The notes: a model not told the origin generated them from the sequence alone. Positions 1 to 7,472 are shown, counted from the first letter of the stretch. The stretch: DNA of 19,769 nt from Candidatus Moraniibacteriota bacterium (GCA_029938745.1 JAOZUJ010000010.1:1-19769); one strand, 5' to 3'. A program made the numbers and translations.

Positions 1-1955
1 CAACACAAAAATTGCACATCAGTGGTAATATGCGACTTACTGGAGCATTGTATGACTCTACTAATTTTGCGGGAACAAATGGTTATGTTTTGCAAACCAC
101 AGGTGTAGGCACACAGTGGGTGGATACATCGACTTTGGGAATGGTTTTTGAAAATGCATCTGGCGTAGTGCGAAATACGGGCACCAATGCATCAGATGAT
201 TTTGTGTTTGGTAGTCCGCAGTTAGCAGATGACGGAAACACAGATCATGACGCAAAAATGTTTTTTGACAAAAGCAAGGGAGCATTTCGTGCAGGAATAG
301 CTACTGGTACGCAATGGGATAATAGTAATGTAGGTAACTATTCAATAGCACTTGGTGCTGGCTCAATCGCTAGTGGATTAAATTCAATATCAATTGGTCG
401 CGACACTACTGCTAGTAGCCCTTATGCAACAGCGTTTGGTCACAATACAACGGCCAGTGGAAGTCGCTCAACAACGTTTGGTCGTAACACGACGGCCAGT
501 GGTGATTATTCAATGGCATTTGGTTCTGCCACAACAGCTCGTTCAGGACATGAAGTCGTTTTTGGACAATACGAAGAAGTCTACACACCAAATAGCACTA
601 CTGGATGGGACGCGAATGATAGATTATTTGTAGTTGCTAATGGTGCAATTTCTAGTGCACGATCAAATGCTTTAACTATTTTAAAAAATGGCAATATTGG
701 CATTGGGATAGATGATCCAGCTAAAATGTTACATGTTGCTGGTAATGCACTTGTGATGCCGGATGGAGATGTTGGTATGCAAATTGGTACAGATATTGAT
801 AATCCAAATTGGTCAATTATTCGTCCAATGGATGGTAATATCAATCCAACAAATGGTGTATTATTTACAAATGATGGAGACACGTCGGTTATGGCGGTGA
901 CAGTTGGCGGCGATGTTGGAATTGGCACAAACATCCCATCTCAAAGACTCACAGTATACAATGGCTCTACAACAGGAACATACACTACAAGTGGCTGGGT
1001 ACATTCATCAGACAGAAATTTAAAAACAAATATAATGCAAATAGAAGATCCATTGTCAAAAGTTCTCTCATTGGAGGGTGTCTATTTTAACTGGAAAAAC
1101 AATCCAACTAATAATAAGCAAATCGGTTTCATAGCGCAAGACGTACAAAAAATAGTTCCAGAAATTGTAGTAGGAAATGAAAAAGATGGTTATGGATTGT
1201 CATATGGTAATGTGTCAGCATTGCTTACTGGTGCAATTCAAGAGCAAAATATGAACATTACATCAAATACATTGAAAACGGATGTAAATATTTCAAATCT
1301 TACAGACTTACAAAATTCAGCGGGTGAACAATCTGTGTTCACAGCAGGAATCCTGAATCAAGTTCAGAATGACATAGGAAAAACACAAACTGCTGTATTA
1401 TCACTACAAACAGAAGCAAATAAACAAGCAAAACTATTAGATGAATTACAACTTACATTGGAACAAGCACAGGAAGGTATTGATATTTTGACACATATTG
1501 ACACAAGAATTCTTACAGTAGACCCAGATGCATTACTATTTATAAATGATGAGATACTACAAAAAACAGTTGTGGACGAAGATGGAAATGAAACTACACA
1601 AGACATCACAGAACTGACACTTAGTGGCATTATGACAGTCACAACACTGAAAACGCAACACATTCAAACAAATACGTTTGCAATAAGTGATAGTCTTACA
1701 GATGAAAATGAATCGGGCGCAGAGGTGAATGCATCATCAATTGGCACGGCAACAATTCCAGCAGGTGAGACAGAGGTTACAGTAAATACACAAGCAGTAA
1801 CAGAAGGCAGTCGTGTGTTTGTAACACCAAAGAAGGCACTCAATCAAGCATTGGCAGCAGAAGATATCGTGTTGGATGAGTCATTTGTTGTAAAATTATT
1901 AGAATTACATGATGCGGATGTTGTGTTTGACTGGTTTATTGTTGGCAGTAAATAA
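1..1955 (+). CDS. Surface fibre-like protein with YadA head repeats and S74 autoprocessing domain, 5'-truncated
   Basis: The frame is open to the left edge, so the N-terminus lies outside the window; the first possible start inside is TTG at 12, and residues are numbered from it. Residues 111-186 hold about five 14-residue YadA-head-type repeats (pattern S-x-A-F/L-G-x-x-T-x-A-S-G), as in trimeric adhesins and tail fibres. Residues 331-415 match the peptidase S74 / intramolecular chaperone domain: SDRNLK gives the Ser333-Lys338 dyad, followed by IGFIAQDVQ and YGLSYGNVSALLTGAIQEQ. In that family the domain trimerises, helps the fibre fold and cleaves itself at the Ser. Here about 230 residues follow it: a coiled-coil-like stretch (about 416-495) and a beta-rich tail (about 574-647) of a kind I associate with patescibacterial secreted proteins. 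The product is probably exported and surface-exposed. The ligand is unknown. Confidence 0.8.
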   Translation, partial: TQKLHISGNMRLTGALYDSTNFAGTNGYVLQTTGVGTQWVDTSTLGMVFENASGVVRNTGTNASDDFVFGSPQLADDGNTDHDAKMFFDKSKGAFRAGIATGTQWDNSNVGNYSIALGAGSIASGLNSISIGRDTTASSPYATAFGHNTTASGSRSTTFGRNTTASGDYSMAFGSATTARSGHEVVFGQYEEVYTPNSTTGWDANDRLFVVANGAISSARSNALTILKNGNIGIGIDDPAKMLHVAGNALVMPDGDVGMQIGTDIDNPNWSIIRPMDGNINPTNGVLFTNDGDTSVMAVTVGGDVGIGTNIPSQRLTVYNGSTTGTYTTSGWVHSSDRNLKTNIMQIEDPLSKVLSLEGVYFNWKNNPTNNKQIGFIAQDVQKIVPEIVVGNEKDGYGLSYGNVSALLTGAIQEQNMNITSNTLKTDVNISNLTDLQNSAGEQSVFTAGILNQVQNDIGKTQTAVLSLQTEANKQAKLLDELQLTLEQAQEGIDILTHIDTRILTVDPDALLFINDEILQKTVVDEDGNETTQDITELTLSGIMTVTTLKTQHIQTNTFAISDSLTDENESGAEVNASSIGTATIPAGETEVTVNTQAVTEGSRVFVTPKKALNQALAAEDIVLDESFVVKLLELHDADVVFDWFIVGSK

Positions 1956-1979
1956 CGGTGTGCTATAGGTGTTTTATTA

Positions 1980-2017
1980 TATTGTAAAATATCTGTTTTT
2001 GCGCTATTGTAAAATAT
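1980..2017. repeat. 13-nt direct repeat upstream of tRNA-Thr
   Basis: TATTGTAAAATAT occurs at 1980-1992 and again at 2005-2017. Each copy contains TAAAAT, which could be a -10 box for the tRNA, but neither has a convincing -35 at the right distance. It may be a tandem promoter region or chance in AT-rich DNA. Confidence 0.4.
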
Positions 2018-2039
2018 GTGAGATGAAGATCTTGCAAAA

Positions 2040-2112
2040 GCCATCCTAGCTCAGCTGGTAGAGCAACACACTCGTAACGTGTAGGTCATCGGTTCGACTC
2101 CGATGGATGGCT
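2040..2112 (+). tRNA. tRNA-Thr (anticodon CGU)
   Basis: A full cloverleaf folds by eye. The acceptor stem GCCATCC/GGATGGC is perfect over 7 bp. The D-stem is GCTC/GAGC. The anticodon arm is ACACA-CTCGTAA-CGTGT, with one A-C mismatch at the loop-closing pair. The variable region is AGGTC. The T-arm is ATCGG-TTCGACT-CCGAT and the discriminator base is T. The anticodon CGT reads Thr ACG codons. CCA is not encoded. prfB begins 34 nt downstream with no terminator seen between, so co-transcription is possible. Confidence 0.95.
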
Positions 2113-2146
2113 CACACAAATAGCTATAAGTTTAAAAGTCAAAAAT

Positions 2147-3224
2147 ATGAAAGAAGCAAAAGAAAAATGTACTAATATTACAGATAAACTCCTGCAGTTG
2201 CAGGACTCTCTTTGACATAGAAAATAAAAAACACAAAATTATACAAAACGAAATTCTTTCTTCTGAAGAGGGTTTTTGGGATGATCAAAATCGTGCACGG
2301 ACAATTATGCAAGAAACAGAGGCGATGCGTGATGAGGTGGATAATTTTGTAGAATTACAAAAAACAGCAGACGATCTAACAGAATTGTGTATGATAGCAA
2401 GTTCATCGTCTGAGCGAAAGGAAGTTGATAAACATGTTAGTGAACTAGATACGTCAGTAAAAAAATTGGAATTTTATACATTATTTGATGGTGATTACGA
2501 TGTGAATAGTGCAATAATCGCAATTTATACAGGAGCTGGCGGTGTTGATGCACAGGATTGGTCTGAAATGTTGTTGCGAATGTATATGAAGTGGGCAGAA
2601 AATAAAGGATTTAAAGTAACTATACTTGATAAAGTTTCTGGCACAGAGGCAGGTATCAAAAGTGCGACCATTGAAATTGATGGACGATGGGTATATGGAC
2701 ATTTGCGTAGTGAGGGTGGCGTGCATCGTTTAGTTCGATTGTCGCCATTTAATTCAGACAGTTTACGGCAAACGTCATTTTCTCGAATAGAAGTGATGCC
2801 GATTATTGATGAGGTAAAAGAAGTGGAGGTAAATGCAGATAATTTGAGAATTGATACATATCGTGCTTCTGGTGCTGGAGGTCAACACGTAAATACAACT
2901 GATAGTGCTGTGCGTATTACACACACACCAACTGGTATTACAGCACAATGTCAAAATGAACGTTCACAATCACAAAATAAAGAACATGCAATGAAATTGC
3001 TTACGGCAAAATTACATAAGCAATTTCTTGATGAACAAGAAAAAAAGAAAAAAGAATTGCGTGGTGAAATCGTGGAAGCTGGGTGGGGTAACCAGATTCG
3101 CTCATATGTATTACATCCATACAAAATGGTCAAAGATCATCGTACAAAATATGAAACAACGCATATCAATGCAGTTTTGGATGGTAATATTGATGAATTT
3201 ATTACAGCATTTTTACGTATGTAA
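2147..3224 (+). CDS. prfB: Peptide chain release factor 2, expressed by programmed +1 frameshift
   Basis: RF2 recognises UAA and UGA stop codons and triggers release of the finished peptide. The gene is in two frames: 2147-2212 encodes 22 residues and meets an in-frame TGA at 2213. Skipping T2213 continues at GAC 2214 to the TAA at 3224, giving 358 residues, normal for RF2. The joined sequence DSL/DIENKK followed by EGFWDD matches the usual RF2 N-terminus across the junction. The RF2-specific codon-recognition tripeptide SPF is at about residues 199-201 and the catalytic GGQ is at 244-246, in GAGGQHVN. A start at ATG 2307 would lose the N-terminal domain and is unlikely. The upstream ribosome-binding site is weak. 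ftsE follows after 66 nt. Confidence 0.95.
2201..2216 (+). promoter_or_regulatory. prfB programmed +1 frameshift site
   Basis: CAGGACTCTCTTTGAC contains the classic CTT-TGA-C slippery sequence with a Shine-Dalgarno-like AGGA seven nt upstream of the TGA codon. Known mechanism: when RF2 is scarce the ribosome pauses at UGA and slips +1 from CUU to UUU, so RF2 limits its own synthesis. A small inverted repeat (CTGCA-GT-TGCAG, 2192-2203) overlaps the internal Shine-Dalgarno; its relevance is unknown. Confidence 0.93.
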
Positions 3225-3229
3225 AAGTG

Positions 3230-3238
3230 TGGTATAAT
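3230..3238 (+). promoter_or_regulatory. Extended -10 promoter candidate for ftsE
   Basis: TGGTATAAT fits the extended -10 consensus (TGnTATAAT) just after the prfB stop. No good -35 is visible, which is common for extended -10 promoters. It would give a leader of about 45 nt to ftsEX. Confidence 0.5.
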
Positions 3239-3290
3239 AAAATGCAGGTGAATAGCGTGCAGTTATGACTGATAAATAAATACAAAAAAT

Positions 3291-3983
3291 ATGAAATTGA
3301 TTAACTTAGACAGTGTAACAAAGGAATATCCAGATGGCTTTGTTGCGCTTGCAGATATAAATTGTGAAATTGATCAAGGGGAATTTGTATCCTTGGTTGG
3401 TTCAAGTGGGTCAGGAAAAACAACTTTACTCAAAATGATCTATGCAGATGAGTTCCCATCCGACGGTGCGGTGTATTTTGGTGGTCGTGATATTTGTGAT
3501 ATCAAAAGAAAAGTTTTACCACATTTTCGTCGTAATTTTGGAACTGTATTTCAAGATTTTAAACTTTTGCCACAAAAGAGTGTATTTGAAAATATTGCAT
3601 ACACATTGGAAGTACATGGCAAATCAGATGCACAAATTGCTGATGAGGTCACAAATATTTTGAATGTTGTGGGTATGGCAAGTAAAGCAGATAAGTATCC
3701 ACATCAAATTAGTGGTGGAGAGCAACAACGCGTTTCATTGGCACGAGCAGTTATTCATAGACCACGGGTGCTGATTGCTGATGAGCCGACAGGAAATCTT
3801 GACCCTATATCAGCACTGAGTATTGTAAGATTACTTCTGAAAGTTAACTCTTTTGGAACAACAGTAATTTTGGCAACGCATGATAAATCTGTTGTTGATA
3901 AATTGAATCGACGTGTTATCTTGATGGATAAGGGTCGTATTATGCGTGATGACGCACATGGTAAATATATTATTAGTGGATAA
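3291..3983 (+). CDS. ftsE: Cell division ABC transporter ATP-binding protein FtsE
   Basis: FtsE is the cytoplasmic ATPase that, with FtsX, controls peptidoglycan hydrolysis at the division site in well-studied bacteria. At 230 residues the length is typical. Visible ABC motifs are Walker A GSSGSGKTT (37-45), Q-loop Q88, signature SGGEQQR (141-147), Walker B LIADEP (161-166) followed by TGNLD, and the H-loop His197 in LATHD. The start ATG lacks a clear Shine-Dalgarno. The stop is followed after 3 nt by ftsX, so the two are almost certainly co-translated. Other ABC ATPases of the MacB/LolD class look similar, but adjacency to FtsX settles the call. Confidence 0.95.
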   Translation: MKLINLDSVTKEYPDGFVALADINCEIDQGEFVSLVGSSGSGKTTLLKMIYADEFPSDGAVYFGGRDICDIKRKVLPHFRRNFGTVFQDFKLLPQKSVFENIAYTLEVHGKSDAQIADEVTNILNVVGMASKADKYPHQISGGEQQRVSLARAVIHRPRVLIADEPTGNLDPISALSIVRLLLKVNSFGTTVILATHDKSVVDKLNRRVILMDKGRIMRDDAHGKYIISG

Positions 3984-3986
3984 TTT

Positions 3987-4901
3987 ATGAAAACAATTAA
4001 GTTGGCACGTGTAATTCGTGAGGGCGCACAAAATTTTTGGAGAGATAAATGGTTGACATTAGCAACGGTTGTTATTATGTCACTTTCTTTGTATTTGGTT
4101 GGTATTGCAATTTTCTTAGGCTTTGGTGTTTTGCAGGTTATTGATTCTGTAGAGAATCGGATTAATGTAAGTATGTATTTTGACTTTACCGTAGAAGAAA
4201 ATAAAATTCTCGAAATCCAAAAAGAATTGGAAGAAAAATCAATTGAACAAATTGAATCAGTTACATATATTTCTCGTGAACAAGCATTGAGTGAATTCAT
4301 GGAGCGAGAAAAAGATAGCAAAGAAATACAAGAAGCATTGGATATGATTGGTGAGAATCCATTGCCAGCATCCTTGATTATTGTGGCAAATAATACTGCA
4401 GATTATGACAGTATTAACGCATATCTTTATCAAGAATATGATGAATATATTATGAATACAAATCTTGATAAAAATAAGGACGTAATTGGAGAATTGCAAA
4501 ACTTTATCGTTTTTGTCCGTAATGGTGGAATTTTACTTGGTGTGCTTTTTGGAATCATCGCTGTTATGGTCACACTTAATACAATACGTATGAGCTTATA
4601 TGCCCATCGCAAAGAATTTGAGATCATGCGATTAGTTGGTGCATCAAATCTCTATATCAAGTTGCCAACATTAATAGAGGGTGTTTTGTATGGATTTACA
4701 AGTGCTATTGTGACATCAATATTTCTTGTCATTACAGTGTATGCAGCTGATCCATTTGCACGAAATATCATTGAAAATGTGAACATTGCAGAATTTTATA
4801 GTAAGAATATGTTTGAGGTGATTATGGTTATTATTTTACTAGGGGTCACACTTGGTTTCGTCAGTAGTTATATTGCAGTACACAAATACTTAGAAAAGTA
4901 A
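3987..4901 (+). CDS. ftsX: Cell division protein FtsX
   Basis: This is the FtsX-type permease partner of FtsE; it relays ATP-driven changes to cell wall hydrolases outside the membrane. The 304 residues show the expected topology: a cytoplasmic N-terminus, TM1 at about 24-47, an extracellular domain of about 125 residues, then TM2-TM4 at about 178-199, 228-252 and 275-297. The sequence MRLVGAS (214-220) after TM2 is typical of the family. No ABC permease substrate is expected. Its hydrolase partner is not in this window. Confidence 0.93.
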   Translation: MKTIKLARVIREGAQNFWRDKWLTLATVVIMSLSLYLVGIAIFLGFGVLQVIDSVENRINVSMYFDFTVEENKILEIQKELEEKSIEQIESVTYISREQALSEFMEREKDSKEIQEALDMIGENPLPASLIIVANNTADYDSINAYLYQEYDEYIMNTNLDKNKDVIGELQNFIVFVRNGGILLGVLFGIIAVMVTLNTIRMSLYAHRKEFEIMRLVGASNLYIKLPTLIEGVLYGFTSAIVTSIFLVITVYAADPFARNIIENVNIAEFYSKNMFEVIMVIILLGVTLGFVSSYIAVHKYLEK

Positions 4902-4918
4902 CTTTTTGGTGGTAATCT

Positions 4919-4944
4919 TTGTTACGTAGCATGCTACGTAACAA
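4919..4944. repeat. 26-bp perfect palindrome after ftsX
   Basis: A perfect inverted repeat centred on GCATGC (4929-4934), with arms reading TTGTTACGTAG and its complement. It lies 17 nt after the ftsX stop. There is no T-run on either side, so it is not a standard intrinsic terminator. It could be an operator for a dimeric regulator of the next gene or an RNA stability hairpin. Confidence 0.75.
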
Positions 4945-5005
4945 GTAGTATAACTCAACTGATATGGCACAGATGAGTATAAAATTTAATACAAAGTACT
5001 TTTTG

Positions 5006-5014
5006 TGATATAAT
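5006..5014 (+). promoter_or_regulatory. Extended -10 promoter for the secreted protein gene
   Basis: TGATATAAT is a perfect extended -10 element, 28 nt upstream of the ATG at 5043. The -35 region is poor. The 26-bp palindrome sits about 62 nt upstream. Confidence 0.6.
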
Positions 5015-5042
5015 GAACTTGTTAATTAGTTAGCGACAATAT

Positions 5043-6200
5043 ATGAAAAATAAAACATATAAACTAGTAGTTTCAATTGTATTTTTTGGAGCCGTATTTT
5101 GTTTTAGCACAGATAAAGCTGATGCAAGAGCGATTGATTTTACACAACCTATTGAGATTAATGGTTATCCTGTGGACATTGCAAGTATACTTGCAGAAGA
5201 CAGTATTTTATGGGAATTATTAGCGTCAGAGGATTTTAGTCGACCTGATGATGCCTATGATGATTGTGTTAGTAGGACTACAAATTTTGCAAATCTAAAT
5301 GAAGATGAATTACATAATCTTTTCCCATGGTTTTGGGATGAAGGTGGGGATATTGAATATGGAGTAAGTGTCTTTTGTACCATTGTTCAAAGTATACCTA
5401 GCTATGCAGAACAACAAATGATTGAAGCAAAATTATTTGAACCTGGCAGTAGGACATTGAATTTTTTTGATCCAAATATTGTTCCAGACTGGCATAATGT
5501 TAATGGTCTTATAATAGATCATCCTCTTGGAACAATTGAATTTACTGGGAATATTGATTTTTTGACACATGATTTTATTTTTCTTGTTTTAGATTTTGCT
5601 AATGCTTTTGCGATGAATCCGGCGTATGTTGAACTTGATTCAGACTTGATAAATGGACTTAAAAGTATGGGAGCTATCATTACAATGAAAAATGTTCCTG
5701 ATTTTGAAGAGCCTGTAATCTTAGTTGATGGTATTATTGATGAAAAAATAATTTCTGCATTTGTATATGATAAAGAAGCAAAAACGATTACTTTTAACAC
5801 AGCACACTTTACATCATTTCGTGCAGTAGAATTGTCATCAGTGCCAGTTGAGGAAGCTGTGGAAATTGAAGAAGATGATGATGACGATGACAAAAAAAGA
5901 CCAAAGATCTATTCTGCAAAAATTGAGAGATTAACATACGCTGACGGACGTGATTATTATAAAATAACAGCAAAAGGAAAGAATTTTGACAAGAAATTCA
6001 ATATGTATCTAGGAGGCAGGAAATCTATAAAAGAAACTCGTGTTAACAAAAGACGAGCAATTGGATATTTTAATGTATCAGATTTTGTAAATGCACCACA
6101 AGAAACATATAAATTTAAGGTATATAATTCTAGCAAAAGAAAAAGAACATATGACTATGAATTACCAATCAAGAACATACCACACCAATACATGAAATAA
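5043..6200 (+). CDS. Secreted protein with poly-Asp linker, unknown function
   Basis: A 385-residue protein with a signal peptide: basic MKNKTYK, a hydrophobic core to about residue 21, and possible cleavage near ADARA (26-30). The body (about 31-265) is acidic and beta-rich, with two cysteines (Cys75, Cys112) that could form a disulfide. The segment HPLGTIEFTGNIDF to HFTSFRAVEL resembles beta-domain stretches found in other surface proteins of CPR bacteria and archaea (memory-based, not searched). A run of acidic residues including six Asp (278-283) forms a linker to a basic C-terminal domain (about 286-380) that could be Ig/IPT-like. There is no visible anchor. It stands alone between its own promoter and terminator. 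The function is unknown; a cell-surface role is inferred. Confidence 0.8.
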   Translation: MKNKTYKLVVSIVFFGAVFCFSTDKADARAIDFTQPIEINGYPVDIASILAEDSILWELLASEDFSRPDDAYDDCVSRTTNFANLNEDELHNLFPWFWDEGGDIEYGVSVFCTIVQSIPSYAEQQMIEAKLFEPGSRTLNFFDPNIVPDWHNVNGLIIDHPLGTIEFTGNIDFLTHDFIFLVLDFANAFAMNPAYVELDSDLINGLKSMGAIITMKNVPDFEEPVILVDGIIDEKIISAFVYDKEAKTITFNTAHFTSFRAVELSSVPVEEAVEIEEDDDDDDKKRPKIYSAKIERLTYADGRDYYKITAKGKNFDKKFNMYLGGRKSIKETRVNKRRAIGYFNVSDFVNAPQETYKFKVYNSSKRKRTYDYELPIKNIPHQYMK

Positions 6201-6204
6201 AATG

Positions 6205-6234
6205 AAAAAACCGCCTCAATAAAGGCGGTTTTTT
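6205..6234 (+). terminator. Intrinsic terminator
   Basis: AAAAAACCGCC, an 8-nt loop, then GGCGGTTTTTT: an 11-bp arm with a T-run, 5 nt after the stop of the secreted protein gene. The symmetrical A/T flanks would allow bidirectional action. Confidence 0.95.
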
Positions 6235-6249
6235 ATTTGCTGGTCTTAT

Positions 6250-6285
6250 GCCCGCCTGCAACGCTTGTGCATATGCACTGCGGGC
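6250..6285. repeat. GC-rich nested inverted repeat
   Basis: GCCCGC (6250-6255) pairs with GCGGGC (6280-6285) around an inner palindrome GTGCATATGCAC (6267-6278). The surrounding 6245-6300 is far richer in G+C than the rest of the window. No T-run follows. It may be a structured RNA remnant or a dispersed palindromic element. Confidence 0.5.
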
Positions 6286-6294
6286 AGGGGGCGC

Positions 6295-6306
6295 AGGTTC
6301 GAACAC
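6295..6306. repeat. Direct repeat copy 1 (T-loop-like AGGTTCGAACAC)
   Basis: The same 12 bases recur at 6944-6955, so the two copies bracket the pentapeptide-repeat gene. The core GGTTCGAAC resembles a tRNA T-loop. Confidence 0.5.
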
Positions 6307-6309
6307 CTT

Positions 6310-6350
6310 TGTTATAATAGATAGTGGGATATGATAAATTTTGGTATACT
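6310..6350 (+). promoter_or_regulatory. Tandem extended -10 promoter candidates for the pentapeptide gene
   Basis: TGTTATAAT (6310-6318) and TGGTATACT (6342-6350) both fit the extended -10 form. Neither has a good -35. The second would start transcription about 27 nt before the ATG at 6384. Confidence 0.5.
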
Positions 6351-6383
6351 TTAAAAGTAAGGATAGTTTTTTGTAGTTTATAT

Positions 6384-6914
6384 ATGTTAGAAGAAAAAGA
6401 ATATAAAAATAAAGAATTTGAATCACAAATTTTCAAAAAAATAGATTTTGGGAATATGTCTTTTGCTCATTCTATTTTTATAGATTGTATTTTTGATCAG
6501 TGTGATTTATCGAATGTTGATATGCAGGAGACAAGATTGCAAGGTGTTGTTTTCAAAAACTGTAAGGTTCTAGGAGTGAATTTTACGGAATGTAATCGAC
6601 TATTTATTGATATAAGCTTTGATCAATGCGTGATTTCACTTTCTATTTTTTCTGGTTTGAATATGAAAGGAGCTAGTTTTTTAGATTGTCATGTATTTGA
6701 TTGTGATTTTGCTGGCACGGACTTAACGAGGGCGGTTTTTGATTATTCAGATGTTAAGGGGAGTTCTTTTCATAAAACCAATCTAAGTTTTACGTCTTTT
6801 AAGGGTACGACAAATTATGCCATAGATGTAAATCAAGTAAAATTAAAAAAAACAATTTTTTCTTATCCAGAAGCAGTTTCTTTATTGGATATTTTTGATA
6901 TAGAAATAAAATAG
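6384..6914 (+). CDS. Pentapeptide-repeat protein
   Basis: A 176-residue protein made almost wholly of pentapeptide repeats (A/C/N-D/x-L/F-x-x). Examples are FIDCIFDQCDLSNVDM, VVFKNCKVLGVNF and FDCDFAGTDLTRAVFDYSDVKG. They predict a right-handed quadrilateral beta-helix. The C-terminus IDVNQVKLKKTIF then SLLDIFDIEI matches the cap of a widespread Qnr-like pentapeptide family known from many bacteria. Most members have no known function; some (Qnr, MfpA) mimic DNA and protect gyrase. I choose ATG 6384; the open frame from 6324 covers promoter sequence and its extra residues are not repeat-like. There is no clear Shine-Dalgarno. The gene is isolated and flanked by T-loop-like repeats. Confidence 0.88.
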   Translation: MLEEKEYKNKEFESQIFKKIDFGNMSFAHSIFIDCIFDQCDLSNVDMQETRLQGVVFKNCKVLGVNFTECNRLFIDISFDQCVISLSIFSGLNMKGASFLDCHVFDCDFAGTDLTRAVFDYSDVKGSSFHKTNLSFTSFKGTTNYAIDVNQVKLKKTIFSYPEAVSLLDIFDIEIK

Positions 6915-6920
6915 ATTTAA

Positions 6921-6957
6921 AAAATTGTTGGCCCTATGGGATGAGGTTCGAACACAT
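6921..6957 (-). other. Possible decayed tRNA 3' fragment, with direct repeat copy 2
   Basis: Read on the minus strand, 6957-6941 forms a T-arm (ATGTG-TTCGAAC-CTCAT, four of five pairs), followed by a possible 3' acceptor strand (6940-6934). The outer AAAATTGTTGG (6921-6931) is the same as the flank of the intact tRNA-Gln at 7518-7528. No D-arm, anticodon arm or 5' acceptor is present. It contains the repeat AGGTTCGAACAC at 6944-6955. Confidence 0.35.
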
Positions 6958-6961
6958 ATAC

Positions 6962-6990
6962 TTGACAAATTATAATATATAATGTATAAA
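6962..6990 (+). promoter_or_regulatory. Sigma-70-type promoter for the small membrane protein gene
   Basis: TTGACA (6962-6967), a 17-bp spacer, then TATAAA (6985-6990). This gives a leader of about 60 nt before ATG 7060. Confidence 0.8.
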
Positions 6991-7059
6991 AGTATAAAGT
7001 TCATTAATTTATTTGATGTTTTACAATCCAAAAATCTTCTGAAAATATGAGGTAAACAC

Positions 7060-7407
7060 ATGAAAATTTTTAAATTGAAAATGGATTCTTACCAAAAATT
7101 TTTTTTGTTTTTGGGATGCACTGTATTTTCACCAGTGTTGGGTATCACATATGATTTGGTAATCAGAGATGTGAATAAAGGTCAGATACCTTCTCTATTT
7201 GTAGCCTTTTTGGCACTTGTTGGAGTACTTCTGCTAATGTCGATGCTCATAGCTATGGTTGAAAAATCCATAGAAAATTCAGGGGAAGTAGCGAGTTACG
7301 CACAAAAAGTTTTTGTGATCTGGATGCATTTTCTGGTGATCACTTGTACTTTAATAATTTACGGACAGATTGTAATTTTTATTGCAAAAAATGTTGGCAT
7401 TGTTTAA
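7060..7407 (+). CDS. Small membrane protein, three predicted TM helices
   Basis: A 115-residue protein I do not recognise. Hydrophobic segments lie at about 13-32, 45-67 and 84-110, with a short basic N-terminus (MKIFKLKMDSYQK), consistent with a three-pass inner-membrane protein. The start is supported by GAGG at 7049-7052, 7 nt before the ATG, and by a consensus promoter upstream. It is a one-gene unit ended by a small hairpin with a T-run. No motif suggests a function. Confidence 0.75.
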   Translation: MKIFKLKMDSYQKFFLFLGCTVFSPVLGITYDLVIRDVNKGQIPSLFVAFLALVGVLLLMSMLIAMVEKSIENSGEVASYAQKVFVIWMHFLVITCTLIIYGQIVIFIAKNVGIV

Positions 7408-7432
7408 ATGATTTATTAAAGTAATTTTAGAT

Positions 7433-7449
7433 AGCAGTTACTGCTTTTT
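7433..7449 (+). terminator. Short intrinsic terminator
   Basis: AGCAG-TTA-CTGCT followed by a T-run (7445-7449), 26 nt after the small membrane protein gene. The stem is only 5 bp, so it may be weak. Confidence 0.6.
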
Positions 7450-7472
7450 CAAAAATTTTTGCATAAAAAATA

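Noticed and set aside
336..570. 42-nt periodic DNA as a CRISPR or tandem non-coding repeat
   Set aside because: The period encodes 14-residue YadA head repeats inside a gene; there are no spacers.
2213..2215. TGA in prfB as a sign of UGA recoding or a pseudogene
   Set aside because: It is the standard RF2 frameshift codon; another gene (ending 16285) uses TGA as a stop and RF2 is intact.
3242..3279. Two short ORFs (8 and 4 codons) upstream of ftsE linked by ATGA
   Set aside because: No Shine-Dalgarno, the first begins only 4 nt after the -10, and neither reaches the ftsE start.
6250..6310. Complete tRNA suggested by GGTTCGAAC
   Set aside because: The T-stem does not pair and no anticodon arm or acceptor can be formed.
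6324..6383. 20-residue extension of the pentapeptide protein
   Set aside because: It covers an extended -10 promoter and is not repeat-like.
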